Both the position numbers and the translations under genes were made by a program. The notes beneath the pieces are model-generated. The model saw only the letters and a list, made by a program, of their open reading frames with translations. It did no database searches and was not told the origin of the DNA. Positions 1 through 7,745 of a stretch of DNA of 11,836 nt are shown here, in pieces. The stretch spans positions 1-11,836 of the forward strand of contig JAIVJP010000324.1 in the NCBI GenBank assembly GCA_020199975.1, in the 5' to 3' direction. Position 1 is the stretch's first letter. The number at the start of each line of letters is the position of its first letter. Source of the stretch: Acidobacteriota bacterium (GTDB lineage: Bacteria; Acidobacteriota; Blastocatellia; Pyrinomonadales; Pyrinomonadaceae).

Positions 1-3000
1 GTTAAGTTCGCCGGAGACTCGGGAGCCTCGGCATCGTTCCAAACGGCCAGTGCGTCAGCCGCCGGCACATGCAAGATGCGATCGAAAAAGTACTGCCGCG
101 GGCAGCGCTGATAGTTGATCAGTTGCGTGACGCTGAAGCGGTGGACCGCCCGGTCGCGTTCTGGCTCGATGGCGCGCAAGAGCGGGAAGGCGTCGGAGAG
201 GGAACCCACGCTTTCTGCGATCTCTTCCGCTGGTACATCTTCAGCTGTTGGCACTCGCCGTTCCGGCTGGTCCGCAAGATTTAGGATTACTTCAAGCTGG
301 ACAACCTGACGTCCAGCAAAGTTGCCCGGCGTGGGCCTCGGACCTTCGGCAAGATCAACGACGCCGCTCTCGGTTGGCGCAGGCAACTCAAGTGATTGCC
401 AGATCCAATTGAGCCAGGTATCGCTCTTCGCGCCCAAACTGTCGCGGTCTTTGGTCGTGCCCGATAGTATTAGTCGATCCTGCGCCCGCGTCGCTGCAAC
501 ATAGAGCAAGCGCATACTCTCAAACTTTTCTCGCCAGACGTGACGTTGCTCGAAGCTATTGAACGTGCGGCCCGCCACCAACTTGCCGCGTCCATCCGGT
601 ACCTTCAGAGTCAAACCACGATGACGGTCCAGCAGAAACCAATTGTCGGAAACCTTTGAGTAGCGTTGCAGCTCCGGAATGATGACGATGGGAAACTCGA
701 GACCCTTTGCCTGGTGAATGGTCATCAAGCGCACAGCGTTCGTGGCTTCGTCGATCTGGCCTTCACTCTCACGACTACCTATTGCTTCGAACTCCTCTAC
801 ATAACGGACAAAGTCGCGAATCAGGTGAGTGCCCGATCGTTCGAAACGTTCGGCGAGCGTGAAGAGTCGCTGCACATTCGCCAACCGCTGTGCGCCTTCG
901 AAGGTAGCCGCGATCACCGTCATGAACTCTGATTGATCGACCGCAAGCCGCAGCAGAGTCCCAATCGGGTACTGATGTCGTCGCGCAACCAATCCTTTGA
1001 TCAGGGCGGCAGCACGTTCGAGCAGATCCTGTTCCTCGTCACCGATGAAAGCTATTTCGCGATGCCGTCGCAGCGCCTTAAACAGTTTGCGCGTTTGCGT
1101 GAAGTGGCGAAGCGGATCTCCCTTATCGACTTCATTCAGCCAGGGCGCGCAACGAAGCGCCAGCAGAGCATTGTCGGAAATGCCACCGAGCGGAGAACGG
1201 AGGACGGCCGCCAACGCAAGCTCGTCCGTCTTGTTATCCAGAAACCGCAGCAACTGGATCAAGTCCATGATCTCTTCCCGCTCGTAGAAACCCCGTCCGA
1301 GCACCGTCTGATAGGGAATATTTGCACGGCGAAAGGCCGACTCATAAACGCCAACGTTGGTCATCGCGCGAAACAGAAGCGCGATATCGCTGTACCGTGG
1401 AGCGCGGGCATCCTGCCCGCCCTCAACTGCGAATGGCATCTTGGTTGACTTGGCAGCTTCATCTGAGCCTGGAGCGCATGCGTTGCTTGAGGCAGTCGGG
1501 ACGCCTGCGGTCCCAGCATTTCCGGTCACGGTATTCATGGAACCGGGAAATACACTACCAGTGAGAGCAATGATTCGTTGCGCTAATTGCTGAGCATCAA
1601 GCTCGCGCGACGTTTGTTCTGCTTTGGGATCGTCATCATCTTCGGAGGCCTCAGTCGTGATCATCACCTCAACGAGCGGACCACCATCACGCAGCTCGCG
1701 TTTCGCTTCACTGGGTTCATGTCCGACGTATCCGAGTTCTTCTCGTTCCTGTTCTGTTACCTCTTCTTTTGGTTGAAAGAGGCGCCGGAAAAGAAAATTG
1801 TAAAAGTTAATCAGCGGCGGCTGGCTGCGGAAATTCAAGTGCAGAGGTTGTTCTTCTCCGCCAGCTGCGATTAAGGTTGCCGTCATCTCACGGAATACGT
1901 CGACATCCGCGCCGCGAAAGCCATAGATCGATTGCTTGCGGTCGCCCACGATGAACAGGTTCGCACTTTCGCGCCGGGATCTTTGCAAGGCTAGGCGTTC
2001 GAGCAACCGGCGCTGCAATCCATTCGTGTCCTGAAACTCGTCGACCAGAAAAGCCTTGTAGCGTTCGGCCGCCCGCGTCACAATTTCCGGTCGCGCCAAT
2101 AGTTTAAGGGCCCACAGTTCCAGGTCGTCGAAATCAAGCGCAGAAAGTTTCTGTTTTTCTTCGTCGAGCCGATCGTCAATGAATGTGAGCAGCATTACAA
2201 TCTCGAGCGCATATTGTTTGGAAAATAAATCCAGACAGATTTGCGGCACACGCCCCAGCAGATTCTTTTCCCAGAGCAGTTCATCCAACGCTGTGACGTG
2301 CGGCTTTAAGTCTCCTGTAGCCGAAGGGCGCAGCTTGCGAAAACCCTCTAGGCCGCGGCAGTAGTCGGCCAGTCCGTCCGGGTCCGGAATGCCATGAACT
2401 AAGGACTGAAGACTGGCCCATGCTGAACTCACTTCTGCTTGGTTGATCCTTTGTGCGGAAGTCGTCCTGCGAAAGGCGAGAAAACCATTCATCGCCTGCG
2501 AGAGGTCGACAAGAGCTAAGGCATGATCCTCCTCGGTCGAATGGCTGTTCGCGGTCTTCATTGCCAGATCTTTCCATGAGAGGCCCTGGCCACGTACCTC
2601 GCGATAGAGTTGCGCCAGGGCGGCGGCCAGCTTTGCCCGTCCTACTCCCAGGGTTAATCGGGAAATCTCAACGTGGCCGGAGCTAATGAAGTGTGAAAGT
2701 GCTTCCTCGACGACCGACTCCAACAACATCGCCGCTCGATGTTCATCGAGCAAAAGAAACTGCGGGTCCACCCCTGCTTCCACCGGAAATTCGCGTAGCA
2801 GCCGCGCGCAGAAACCGTGAATGGTAGTGATCACCGCTCCATCGAGCGTGCGCTTATAACCGAGCCAACGTTTTCTCTCATCCCCTGAGGTCGTGAACAG
2901 GATTTCGTTGAGTCGCGCTCTGAGGCGCTCGCGCATTTCGTTTGCCGCGCGATTGGTAAAGGTGATGGCGACGATTTGATCAATGGAGAGGTTTCGCTCG

Positions 3001-3134
3001 CGGAGGATGTGCAGGTAACGCTCGACCAGCACCGTGGTTTTGCCCGAGCCGGGGCCGGCGGTCACCGAGATGTGCTTTTGAATCTCGTAGGCCGCCGCTG
3101 CCTGTTCAGGTTCTAGTTGGCGCGTCTGTTTTAT
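1..3134 (-). CDS. addA: AddA-type helicase-nuclease subunit (partial, C-terminus beyond window)
   Basis: This is the motor subunit of the AddAB helicase-nuclease, which unwinds and resects double-strand breaks in the cytoplasm for RecA-mediated repair. The frame is open for 1044 codons and runs off base 1. UvrD-type (SF1A) motifs appear in order: Q-motif Gln11; Walker A AGPGSGKT (26-33); motif Ia ITFTNRAANEM; motif II DEFQDT (365-370); GDRKQSIYGFRGAD from 397; LNFRSQP; motif V MTIHQAKGLEF (804-814); motif VI YVAATRAQDRL from 878. Then FSVTQLINYQRCPRQYFF with Cys1011 begins the C-terminal PD-(D/E)XK nuclease domain; its catalytic Asp/Lys and remaining Fe-S cysteines lie outside the window. No ATG, GTG, TTG or CTG exists between the in-frame TAG at 3198-3200 and the Q-motif. 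I start at ATA (3134-3132), seven bases after AAGAAGGAG. Residues about 532-580 look like an inserted palindromic repeat. Family call is firm; the start is tentative. Confidence 0.93.
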   Translation of the reverse strand, partial: MKQTRQLEPEQAAAAYEIQKHISVTAGPGSGKTTVLVERYLHILRERNLSIDQIVAITFTNRAANEMRERLRARLNEILFTTSGDERKRWLGYKRTLDGAVITTIHGFCARLLREFPVEAGVDPQFLLLDEHRAAMLLESVVEEALSHFISSGHVEISRLTLGVGRAKLAAALAQLYREVRGQGLSWKDLAMKTANSHSTEEDHALALVDLSQAMNGFLAFRRTTSAQRINQAEVSSAWASLQSLVHGIPDPDGLADYCRGLEGFRKLRPSATGDLKPHVTALDELLWEKNLLGRVPQICLDLFSKQYALEIVMLLTFIDDRLDEEKQKLSALDFDDLELWALKLLARPEIVTRAAERYKAFLVDEFQDTNGLQRRLLERLALQRSRRESANLFIVGDRKQSIYGFRGADVDVFREMTATLIAAGGEEQPLHLNFRSQPPLINFYNFLFRRLFQPKEEVTEQEREELGYVGHEPSEAKRELRDGGPLVEVMITTEASEDDDDPKAEQTSRELDAQQLAQRIIALTGSVFPGSMNTVTGNAGTAGVPTASSNACAPGSDEAAKSTKMPFAVEGGQDARAPRYSDIALLFRAMTNVGVYESAFRRANIPYQTVLGRGFYEREEIMDLIQLLRFLDNKTDELALAAVLRSPLGGISDNALLALRCAPWLNEVDKGDPLRHFTQTRKLFKALRRHREIAFIGDEEQDLLERAAALIKGLVARRHQYPIGTLLRLAVDQSEFMTVIAATFEGAQRLANVQRLFTLAERFERSGTHLIRDFVRYVEEFEAIGSRESEGQIDEATNAVRLMTIHQAKGLEFPIVIIPELQRYSKVSDNWFLLDRHRGLTLKVPDGRGKLVAGRTFNSFEQRHVWREKFESMRLLYVAATRAQDRLILSGTTKDRDSLGAKSDTWLNWIWQSLELPAPTESGVVDLAEGPRPTPGNFAGRQVVQLEVILNLADQPERRVPTAEDVPAEEIAESVGSLSDAFPLLRAIEPERDRAVHRFSVTQLINYQRCPRQYFFDRILHVPAADALAVWNDAEAPESPANL
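1398..1540. repeat. Palindromic repeats inside addA
   Basis: GCGGGCA-TCC-TGCCCGC is a perfect 7-bp hairpin (1404-1420), and GGGAC-GCCTGCG-GTCCC has 5-bp arms (1498-1514), with CGCATGCG at 1475-1482 between them. On the addA strand the block reads in frame as a Gly/Ala/Ser/Pro-rich segment ending in EGGQDARAPR. It lies between LAQRIIALTG and RYSDIALLFRA, which are normally close together in UvrD/AddA helicases. The hairpin cores recall repeats dispersed in Acidobacteriota genomes; that link is from memory. Confidence 0.65.
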
Positions 3135-3141
3135 GACCGCG

Positions 3142-3150
3142 CTCCTTCTT
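3142..3150 (-). promoter_or_regulatory. Shine-Dalgarno for addA, placed before an ATA codon
   Basis: The minus strand reads AAGAAGGAG, a strong anti-16S match. Its last G is followed by exactly seven bases and then ATA at 3134-3132. This spacing decides the start proposed for addA, because the open frame holds no standard initiator upstream of the helicase motifs. An 11-codon frame, MNGYKQEGARS (3166-3131), begins upstream of this site and ends with a TAA overlapping the ATA (read as ATAA). If translated, it could couple to addA; nothing else supports that it is a gene. Confidence 0.6.
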
Positions 3151-3229
3151 GTTTGTAACCGTTCATTCTTGCGGCTTGGCGCCCCAGTGCGGTAAGGCTA
3201 TGAATGTGAGCCAAAACTCGGCTCGAATT

Positions 3230-3278
3230 ACGCTGAAAGCGTTCGCTAATTAAATCCCAGGGTTGCTTCAACCCTGGG
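3230..3278 (+). repeat. Palindromic repeat unit, left arm of a 49-bp inverted pair
   Basis: The unit has two nested parts. The first is a short palindrome (ACGCTGAAAGCGT). The second is a perfect hairpin with 10-bp stems, CCCAGGGTTG and CAACCCTGGG, around a CTT loop (3256-3278). An AT-rich linker (CGCTAATT, then AAAT) joins them. The same unit occurs in reverse orientation at 3387-3435, with about five mismatches over 49 bases, most of them in the linker. Conservation of the hairpins with drift in the linker fits a dispersed REP-like family. Confidence 0.8.
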
Positions 3279-3386
3279 ACCCCAATTCTTCATAAACCCT
3301 AAACTCTGAAAGAGTTCGCGAGTCGACTGTTGCACGCGCGATTTAGCCAACACCTTCGGCGTTACTATTCTTTGGATGTGTATAGA

Positions 3387-3435
3387 CCCAGGGTTGAAGC
3401 AACCCTGGGCTCGAATTAACGAACGCTTTCAGCGT
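3387..3435 (-). repeat. Palindromic repeat unit, right arm of a 49-bp inverted pair
   Basis: This is the reverse-complement copy of the unit at 3230-3278: stem CCCAGGGTTG, loop AAG, stem CAACCCTGGG (3387-3409), linker CTCGAATTAACG, then the short ACGCTTTCAGCGT palindrome. The two arms are separated by 108 bases and could pair in single-stranded DNA or RNA to form a long stem between the addB and addA messages. Confidence 0.8.
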
Positions 3436-3483
3436 TATCTGTACGGAGTTTTCCCAGAGCCTCATGGCCTTGCCGCACGGAGG

Positions 3484-3496
3484 GCGGCGAAGCCGC
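3484..3496. repeat. Short GC hairpin just after addB
   Basis: GCGGC-GAA-GCCGC is a perfect 5-bp stem with a three-base loop, starting 13 bases downstream of the addB stop. It has no U-rich tail, so I call it a short palindrome, possibly protecting the 3' end, and not a terminator. Confidence 0.4.
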
Positions 3497-3509
3497 AGGT
3501 GACCAGAAT

Positions 3510-6500
3510 TCACCGAACATTTCCAATTTCACTCGGTTGCTGCTTCTTCCTCTCAATTCGATAGCGGTCGTAGCGGCAAACTGCAGTAAAATCGCAAAAC
3601 CTGCACGTCTTTTCCTTCTCTGACGGATTTACGCTAAAGTGTCCGGCCCGCATGTGATCGAGAAAGTCCCAAATCTTTGCGATCACCTCTTCGCGGATTC
3701 GCTCCCACTCGTCATCAGAGACAACGCTGTTCACATTCGCTCTAATTTTTGAGTACTGCAACGCCTGGGCCCGATGCAGGCCTTTGTTGCGTCGCTCATT
3801 CCCGCCGCGGATCATGTAGTAGCCGCCGCCCGCGATTGGATGATCTGGAAGAATCAACTTCTCCAGAGCTTCCAGATATATTGGGAGCTGCAGACTGCGC
3901 CCAGATCTCATGTCGTCCGTGCTGGAGCCTGTTGACAATTTGTAATCGTAAGCGATGAGCGTATTGTCGCTTGCCACATCCACCCGATCGATTTGCCCGC
4001 TGATCTTGATCGCTTCTTCGCCCACGAACGTGGAGCGGACCAGCTCCAGCGGTTCATCTTTCGAGTGCGGGTCACGCGCCGCGGATTTAAAGCCGCCAAA
4101 ACCAACCTCAAAATAAGCCGGTACCACTCCCGCGGCTGCCGAGTTCTGCTGAATTTCCATTTCATACAACAGCACTTGGTCGAGGAGAATCTTGCGTATC
4201 TCGCGGTCGATCTTCCAAATCTGTTTGTTGAGGGGAGGCACCACTCGTTCATGTTCGTCGAAGACGCGGTCCGCAGTGTCAGCCAACTCTCGCCGAAGTT
4301 GCTCGCGATCAAGTTCATTCAGCGGCTGGCGGCGATGTTGCTCGAAGAAGCGCCGCAGGATGTCGTGCAGCAGCTTGCCTGCGTCGATGGCTTGCAAATC
4401 AAGCGCGGCTTCTCCACGCGGTTCCAACTTCAAAACACGCAAACCAAAGAACCGGTAAGCGCAATTGCCATAGACACTCAACCCACTCGCACTATGAACA
4501 AAATCTGGTCCGAATCTCTGATTCAGTAAGGCAATCAAATTTGGGTCAGTGATCTCACCGTCGTAGGGACCAAACAGGTAACTGGCGCGCTCGCGCTCAA
4601 TTTCGACACGCCGGAGCACCGAGTTGCTGACGAATCCGTCGTTACGCGCCAGGGCCAGGAGCCGCTTAATTCGCGGCCCCGACTGTAGCGTCCGCTTTTC
4701 TCCTCGATGGAGATGACGCTCCTGCTGGCGCACCAGGGCAACTGACAGCTCGATGGTGGTGGAAACACTCTCAAGCTCCTTACCTTCATAGTCTCGACGG
4801 ATCGGCACGGATTCGATCTTAAGAGGAGCAACGGCACGTCTTAATTCATCAAGGTAGTAGGAAGCGACGGTTTCAGAGTCATCTTCCAACAACAGCGGCC
4901 GGCTCAGGTAAAGTCGCTCAGTAGCGCGACACGCCGATTGATAAAAGTAATGTTCTTCTTTCAGCAAGGTGGCCGGTGAAATATCTTCCAACGTCAGACC
5001 GTCTCGCTTCAGGCGTTCTCGTTCTTCGTGCGGATAGATCCAATCACGCGACGCTCGCAGTGGAAAACCGCCTTCGACCAATCCGGCGATGAACACAGCG
5101 CGAAAACGCAGGCCGCGTACATCGGTTGCCTCCAACACGCGCAAACCGCCTCGATGGGCGGCAGCGGCAACTTGTGACTGCGAACTTAGGCAACGTCGCA
5201 CTTCCTCAAGAAAGGTAGCTAGCTTTATTGCCGGCGGTCCGCCACCCCAAGCGGACTGGCCGCCTGGGGACCGTGCTTTTTTAGGCGGACCTATCGTGGC
5301 GGCGATCTCAATACTCTTGATCGCGGCGACCAAGGCGCGGCGCATTGCTTCGAGACTGTTGTAGTTGAGGATTGCCTGGGGAAGTTCTCGGTCTTCGATC
5401 GAGTTTGTTATAGGCCGAGCGATTTGTTCGCGAAAGTTGAACTGCTCGAGAAGCCTCATCAATGCCAGCCGCAAATCCAATGGTCTGCCTTCGCGAGGCA
5501 CTGTCTGAATGCGCTCAGCAAACGACTGAATAACCAGCGCCGCCCAGGCGATGGCCGCCGGGTGAACGTCGCGCGATGGTCGCCTTTTCCTTTCAGCGTC
5601 TTTCTCCTCAACCTTCGCGGTTTCGGCGTTCTCGAGCTGATCGGCTACGTCAGGGTCCCGGCCTTGCTCGCCGGTTTCAATGTTGAGCAGGTTTCGTGTT
5701 GCTTTAGCTGCCGGCAGCTCCTGAATCAGCGTCTGAGCCCGGGCCAGCCAAGCGGTAACGCGCAGGTCGCTGCCCACGTAAGCGAACGCATTCTCGAGCG
5801 CATCGGCGTTCCAAACCCCGATACCGAAACGTTTCTTTAAGCGTAGCTCGGAACACTGCACGTCGAACCGCGCGGATAGCAGCTTCAGCTCTTCATCGTT
5901 TAGACGGAAGTATTCCGACTTGATCAGATCCGCAATCTCGGAGGTCCTTGGCGTCGCAGTTTCGTCCCGAGATAGCTGTTCTAGAATCGCAAAGAGTTTG
6001 AGCAGCGCGCGGTTGGCGGGAATGTCGTTCGCTTCAAGGCGCGTTTCGAGATTGCAAGGCAACAACTCTTCGCGCATCACCCGGGTAATAGTCTCTGCGT
6101 AAGAAGCCCGTTGACGTACGACCAGTGCGATGTCAGCCAGGTTGTACCCTTCGCGCAAGACCAGTCGTTTGATTTCCTTGGCGATGGCGCAAACCTCGGT
6201 ATCCCGATCGCCGCATTCGAAATAAGTGATTTCGGCCGCCACCTCTGCCTCAGCCTCGGTTTCATCGGGTTGCGGCTTGGCATGAGTCAGCGACGGGTTG
6301 AACAGGTCTTTACGCAGATTCGATAACGCGCCCAGAGTGTTCAGAAAGCCCTTGGCGCTTCGTTTGATCTCAAACGGCTCGATGGCTTTCAGGTGATCGA
6401 TGGTTTCCTGAAATGGGAGGAAAATCTCCTGGTTGAGTTCGTCGTGATTGAGGTTGACCACCACGTCCGGAATCCGCGGAATCAAGCGTCGCAGGATCTC

Positions 6501-7241
6501 GCCCTGCACTGGCGTAAAGTCGAAGAAGCCATCGAGCACAAGTAGTTGCACGTTCGCAAGCCAGGGAATACTGACTGCCTGGCCATCAAGCTTACCATCG
6601 AGAATAGAAAGCGCGCGCAACTGATCCGCGTCTTGTTCGGTTAGTTGGTGACGGTTTAGCAACTCACTATAGGTTGAATATATTAGGGCAATCTCTCGGT
6701 CAAAATCGGTCTGCAGATGCGGGTCACCGCGCGTCGCACCTGTTCGCGGCGCTTGATCCTGGATGCGAGCGGCGATTATCTGCGCTACTTCGGCGGGCGA
6801 CTTTGCGGCCCGCTCAATTTCGCCAATCAGCGTGGCGATAGAATTCACGCACCCTTCGCGGCCAGCAAGGGGAGCGATTGCTTTCAGTTCCCCCTGCGCT
6901 TTCAACCGCGCAAGAATCTGGGAGATGAAGCTGCGTTGCAGAGGTAGTTCTTCGCTGTCAATAGGAATGCGGGATGTTAGGCGACCGCCGGTTTCATTGA
7001 CGGCACTCAGGAGTATACGTCGCACCAGGCCTCGAAAAAGATAGACGGGAAGTTCCCCCCAGACGCCGCGATTGGAGCTGCCGTCGAGGATTCCTTCAGT
7101 TACTACTTCCAAAAGCGGGTGTGACGCGGCGAGATAGAGGAAACTGTCAGCCTGACGCTCTGAAGCCAGCGCGGCGCAGCGTTCGATGAGACGCGTACGA
7201 TTGCTACCCAGCAGAGGTCCCAGCCATATCTCTTTTGCCAA
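3510..7241 (-). CDS. addB: AddB-type nuclease subunit of the AddAB complex
   Basis: This 1243-residue protein partners AddA. AddB subunits have an inactive or weak helicase fold and a C-terminal nuclease that cuts the opposite strand. The N-terminal GPLLGSNRT sits where Walker A would be but lacks GKS/T, so ATPase activity is unlikely. A mid-protein helicase-like core includes RGLRFRAVFIAGL. The C-terminal PD-(D/E)XK domain looks intact: Cys927 (SVYGNCAYRFF), His959 (AGKLLHDILRRFF), Asp1085 (GQIDRVD), Asp1099 and Lys1101 (DYKLS), and Cys1213, Cys1216 and Cys1222 (CRFCDFTAVC). The four cysteines match the 4Fe-4S staple of AddB nucleases. The start is TTG (7241-7239): an in-frame TAG lies six codons upstream and no other initiator is available. 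A charged linker near residues 525-560 and a palindrome-derived stretch near 650-672 look non-conserved. It lies 375 bases upstream of addA on the same strand. Confidence 0.92.
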   Translation of the reverse strand: MAKEIWLGPLLGSNRTRLIERCAALASERQADSFLYLAASHPLLEVVTEGILDGSSNRGVWGELPVYLFRGLVRRILLSAVNETGGRLTSRIPIDSEELPLQRSFISQILARLKAQGELKAIAPLAGREGCVNSIATLIGEIERAAKSPAEVAQIIAARIQDQAPRTGATRGDPHLQTDFDREIALIYSTYSELLNRHQLTEQDADQLRALSILDGKLDGQAVSIPWLANVQLLVLDGFFDFTPVQGEILRRLIPRIPDVVVNLNHDELNQEIFLPFQETIDHLKAIEPFEIKRSAKGFLNTLGALSNLRKDLFNPSLTHAKPQPDETEAEAEVAAEITYFECGDRDTEVCAIAKEIKRLVLREGYNLADIALVVRQRASYAETITRVMREELLPCNLETRLEANDIPANRALLKLFAILEQLSRDETATPRTSEIADLIKSEYFRLNDEELKLLSARFDVQCSELRLKKRFGIGVWNADALENAFAYVGSDLRVTAWLARAQTLIQELPAAKATRNLLNIETGEQGRDPDVADQLENAETAKVEEKDAERKRRPSRDVHPAAIAWAALVIQSFAERIQTVPREGRPLDLRLALMRLLEQFNFREQIARPITNSIEDRELPQAILNYNSLEAMRRALVAAIKSIEIAATIGPPKKARSPGGQSAWGGGPPAIKLATFLEEVRRCLSSQSQVAAAAHRGGLRVLEATDVRGLRFRAVFIAGLVEGGFPLRASRDWIYPHEERERLKRDGLTLEDISPATLLKEEHYFYQSACRATERLYLSRPLLLEDDSETVASYYLDELRRAVAPLKIESVPIRRDYEGKELESVSTTIELSVALVRQQERHLHRGEKRTLQSGPRIKRLLALARNDGFVSNSVLRRVEIERERASYLFGPYDGEITDPNLIALLNQRFGPDFVHSASGLSVYGNCAYRFFGLRVLKLEPRGEAALDLQAIDAGKLLHDILRRFFEQHRRQPLNELDREQLRRELADTADRVFDEHERVVPPLNKQIWKIDREIRKILLDQVLLYEMEIQQNSAAAGVVPAYFEVGFGGFKSAARDPHSKDEPLELVRSTFVGEEAIKISGQIDRVDVASDNTLIAYDYKLSTGSSTDDMRSGRSLQLPIYLEALEKLILPDHPIAGGGYYMIRGGNERRNKGLHRAQALQYSKIRANVNSVVSDDEWERIREEVIAKIWDFLDHMRAGHFSVNPSEKEKTCRFCDFTAVCRYDRYRIERKKQQPSEIGNVR
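5235..5273. repeat. Palindromic repeat inside addB
   Basis: CGGTCC (5235-5240) and GGACCG (5268-5273) are perfect 6-bp complements. Inside them, CCCCA-A-GCGG and CCGC-C-TGGGG form a near-perfect hairpin around an ACTGG loop (5245-5269). The block is translated in frame as a Gly/Pro-rich stretch containing RSPGGQSAWGGGPP, between a predicted helix (KSIEIAATI) and the conserved-looking AIKLATFLEEVRR. Confidence 0.65.
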
Positions 7242-7250
7242 CGCTTCTCC
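7242..7250 (-). promoter_or_regulatory. Shine-Dalgarno deciding the addB TTG start
   Basis: The minus strand reads GGAG-AAGCG-TTG, so a GGAG core lies five bases before the TTG codon. The in-frame TAG six codons upstream excludes a longer protein, and starting later would remove the conserved IWLGPLLGS opening. Confidence 0.65.
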
Positions 7251-7335
7251 GGAAAACTATTAGTGTTCGCGCTAAGTTTAGCAGGTGAGAGTTAAGATCG
7301 TTAGTTGCGGGGAATTGCCGTAGTGCCTCACCGAA

Positions 7336-7745
7336 TGGTTCCCAGCAACCGGACTCTCATAACACGAGTCGCATTTGCCTTCAGCGCTGCCAGCACCTTT
7401 TTCGATTTGCAGGCAGCCGAAACAACCGTGTGAACGTGGTCAGTGCGAATATTAAGAGCCCACAACAGCTACTTGCGAATCTTACATGTATCGCGAATCC
7501 CGCGCTGGATGGCCGTTCGTCGTTCCGCTGTCAGCTTTACTGGTGGCCGCTTGACAGGCGCCGTTCATAGTTGCGTCTCAGTGGATTAGGAGAGAGCCGT
7601 GGAGTCCGGAAAGCGTTGTGCAGGCGGTCCACTGAACCCCGGCTATCGCCATGAAGCCAGGTACATAGCTTCGAAACGTTATGAGGTAAGCGAGAGGTGT
7701 ATTGTCGTCGCTAAACTCCTGGTGAGTCGGAGTCGGTTTGTGCAT
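7336..7745 (-). pseudogene. Decayed IS200-like / REP-associated (Y1) transposase
   Basis: Reading across frames on the minus strand recovers a Y1 (HUH) transposase. It starts MHKPTPTHQEF, then PLAYLITFRSY. A one-base loss near 7661-7665 shifts the frame to GTWLHGDSRGSVDRLHNAF and SPNPLRRNYERRL. Another loss near 7549-7556 leads to RPPVKLTAERR, AIQRGIRDTCKIRK, a premature TAG where the family has Trp (7471-7469), then LLWALNIRTDHVHTVVSA, whose HVH (7438-7430) is the metal-binding HUH. ALKANATRVMR follows, then an apparent two-base loss near 7356, then ESGCWEP. The C-terminal part with the catalytic tyrosine is missing. Family recognition is from sequence memory (the YLITFRxYGTWLHGD and NxRTxHVHxVV patterns) and is fairly sure. 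It is dead, so any repeat mobilisation today would need a copy elsewhere in the genome. Confidence 0.85.

Larger units (their letters stand above)
3135..3509. other. addB-addA intergenic region: hairpin-rich, no gene
   Basis: The 375 bases between the addB stop and the addA start hold no credible coding frame. They contain a run of short palindromes: ACGCTGAAAGCGT (3230-3242), a 23-bp hairpin (3256-3278), AACTCTGAAAGAGTT (3302-3316), AACACCTTCGGCGTT (near 3350-3365), a second 23-bp hairpin (3387-3409), a reversed ACGCTTTCAGCGT (3423-3435) and GCGGC-GAA-GCCGC (3484-3496). None is followed by a T tract on the minus strand, so they do not look like intrinsic terminators. They resemble a REP/BIME-like cluster. 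Co-transcription of addB and addA across it is likely but not shown. Confidence 0.7.

Noticed and set aside
933..1448. Plus-strand 171-codon open frame
   Set aside because: It lies antisense within addA, whose minus-strand frame shows helicase motifs on both sides; it has no recognisable protein features.
3131..3166. Programmed frameshift joining the 11-codon leader frame to addA
   Set aside because: No slippery heptamer is visible before the TAA, and the Shine-Dalgarno spacing points to internal initiation at ATA instead.
3230..3496. CRISPR array or intrinsic terminators
   Set aside because: The units are few, inverted and irregularly spaced, with no uniform spacers; the hairpins lack T tracts on the gene strand.
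3376..3564. Plus-strand 62-codon frame beginning MCIDPGLKQPW
   Set aside because: Its sequence is a translation of the repeat hairpins and the antisense of the addB tail; it is not gene-like.
3993..4529. Plus-strand 178-codon open frame
   Set aside because: It is antisense to the AddB nuclease domain and has no independent ribosome binding site or family features.
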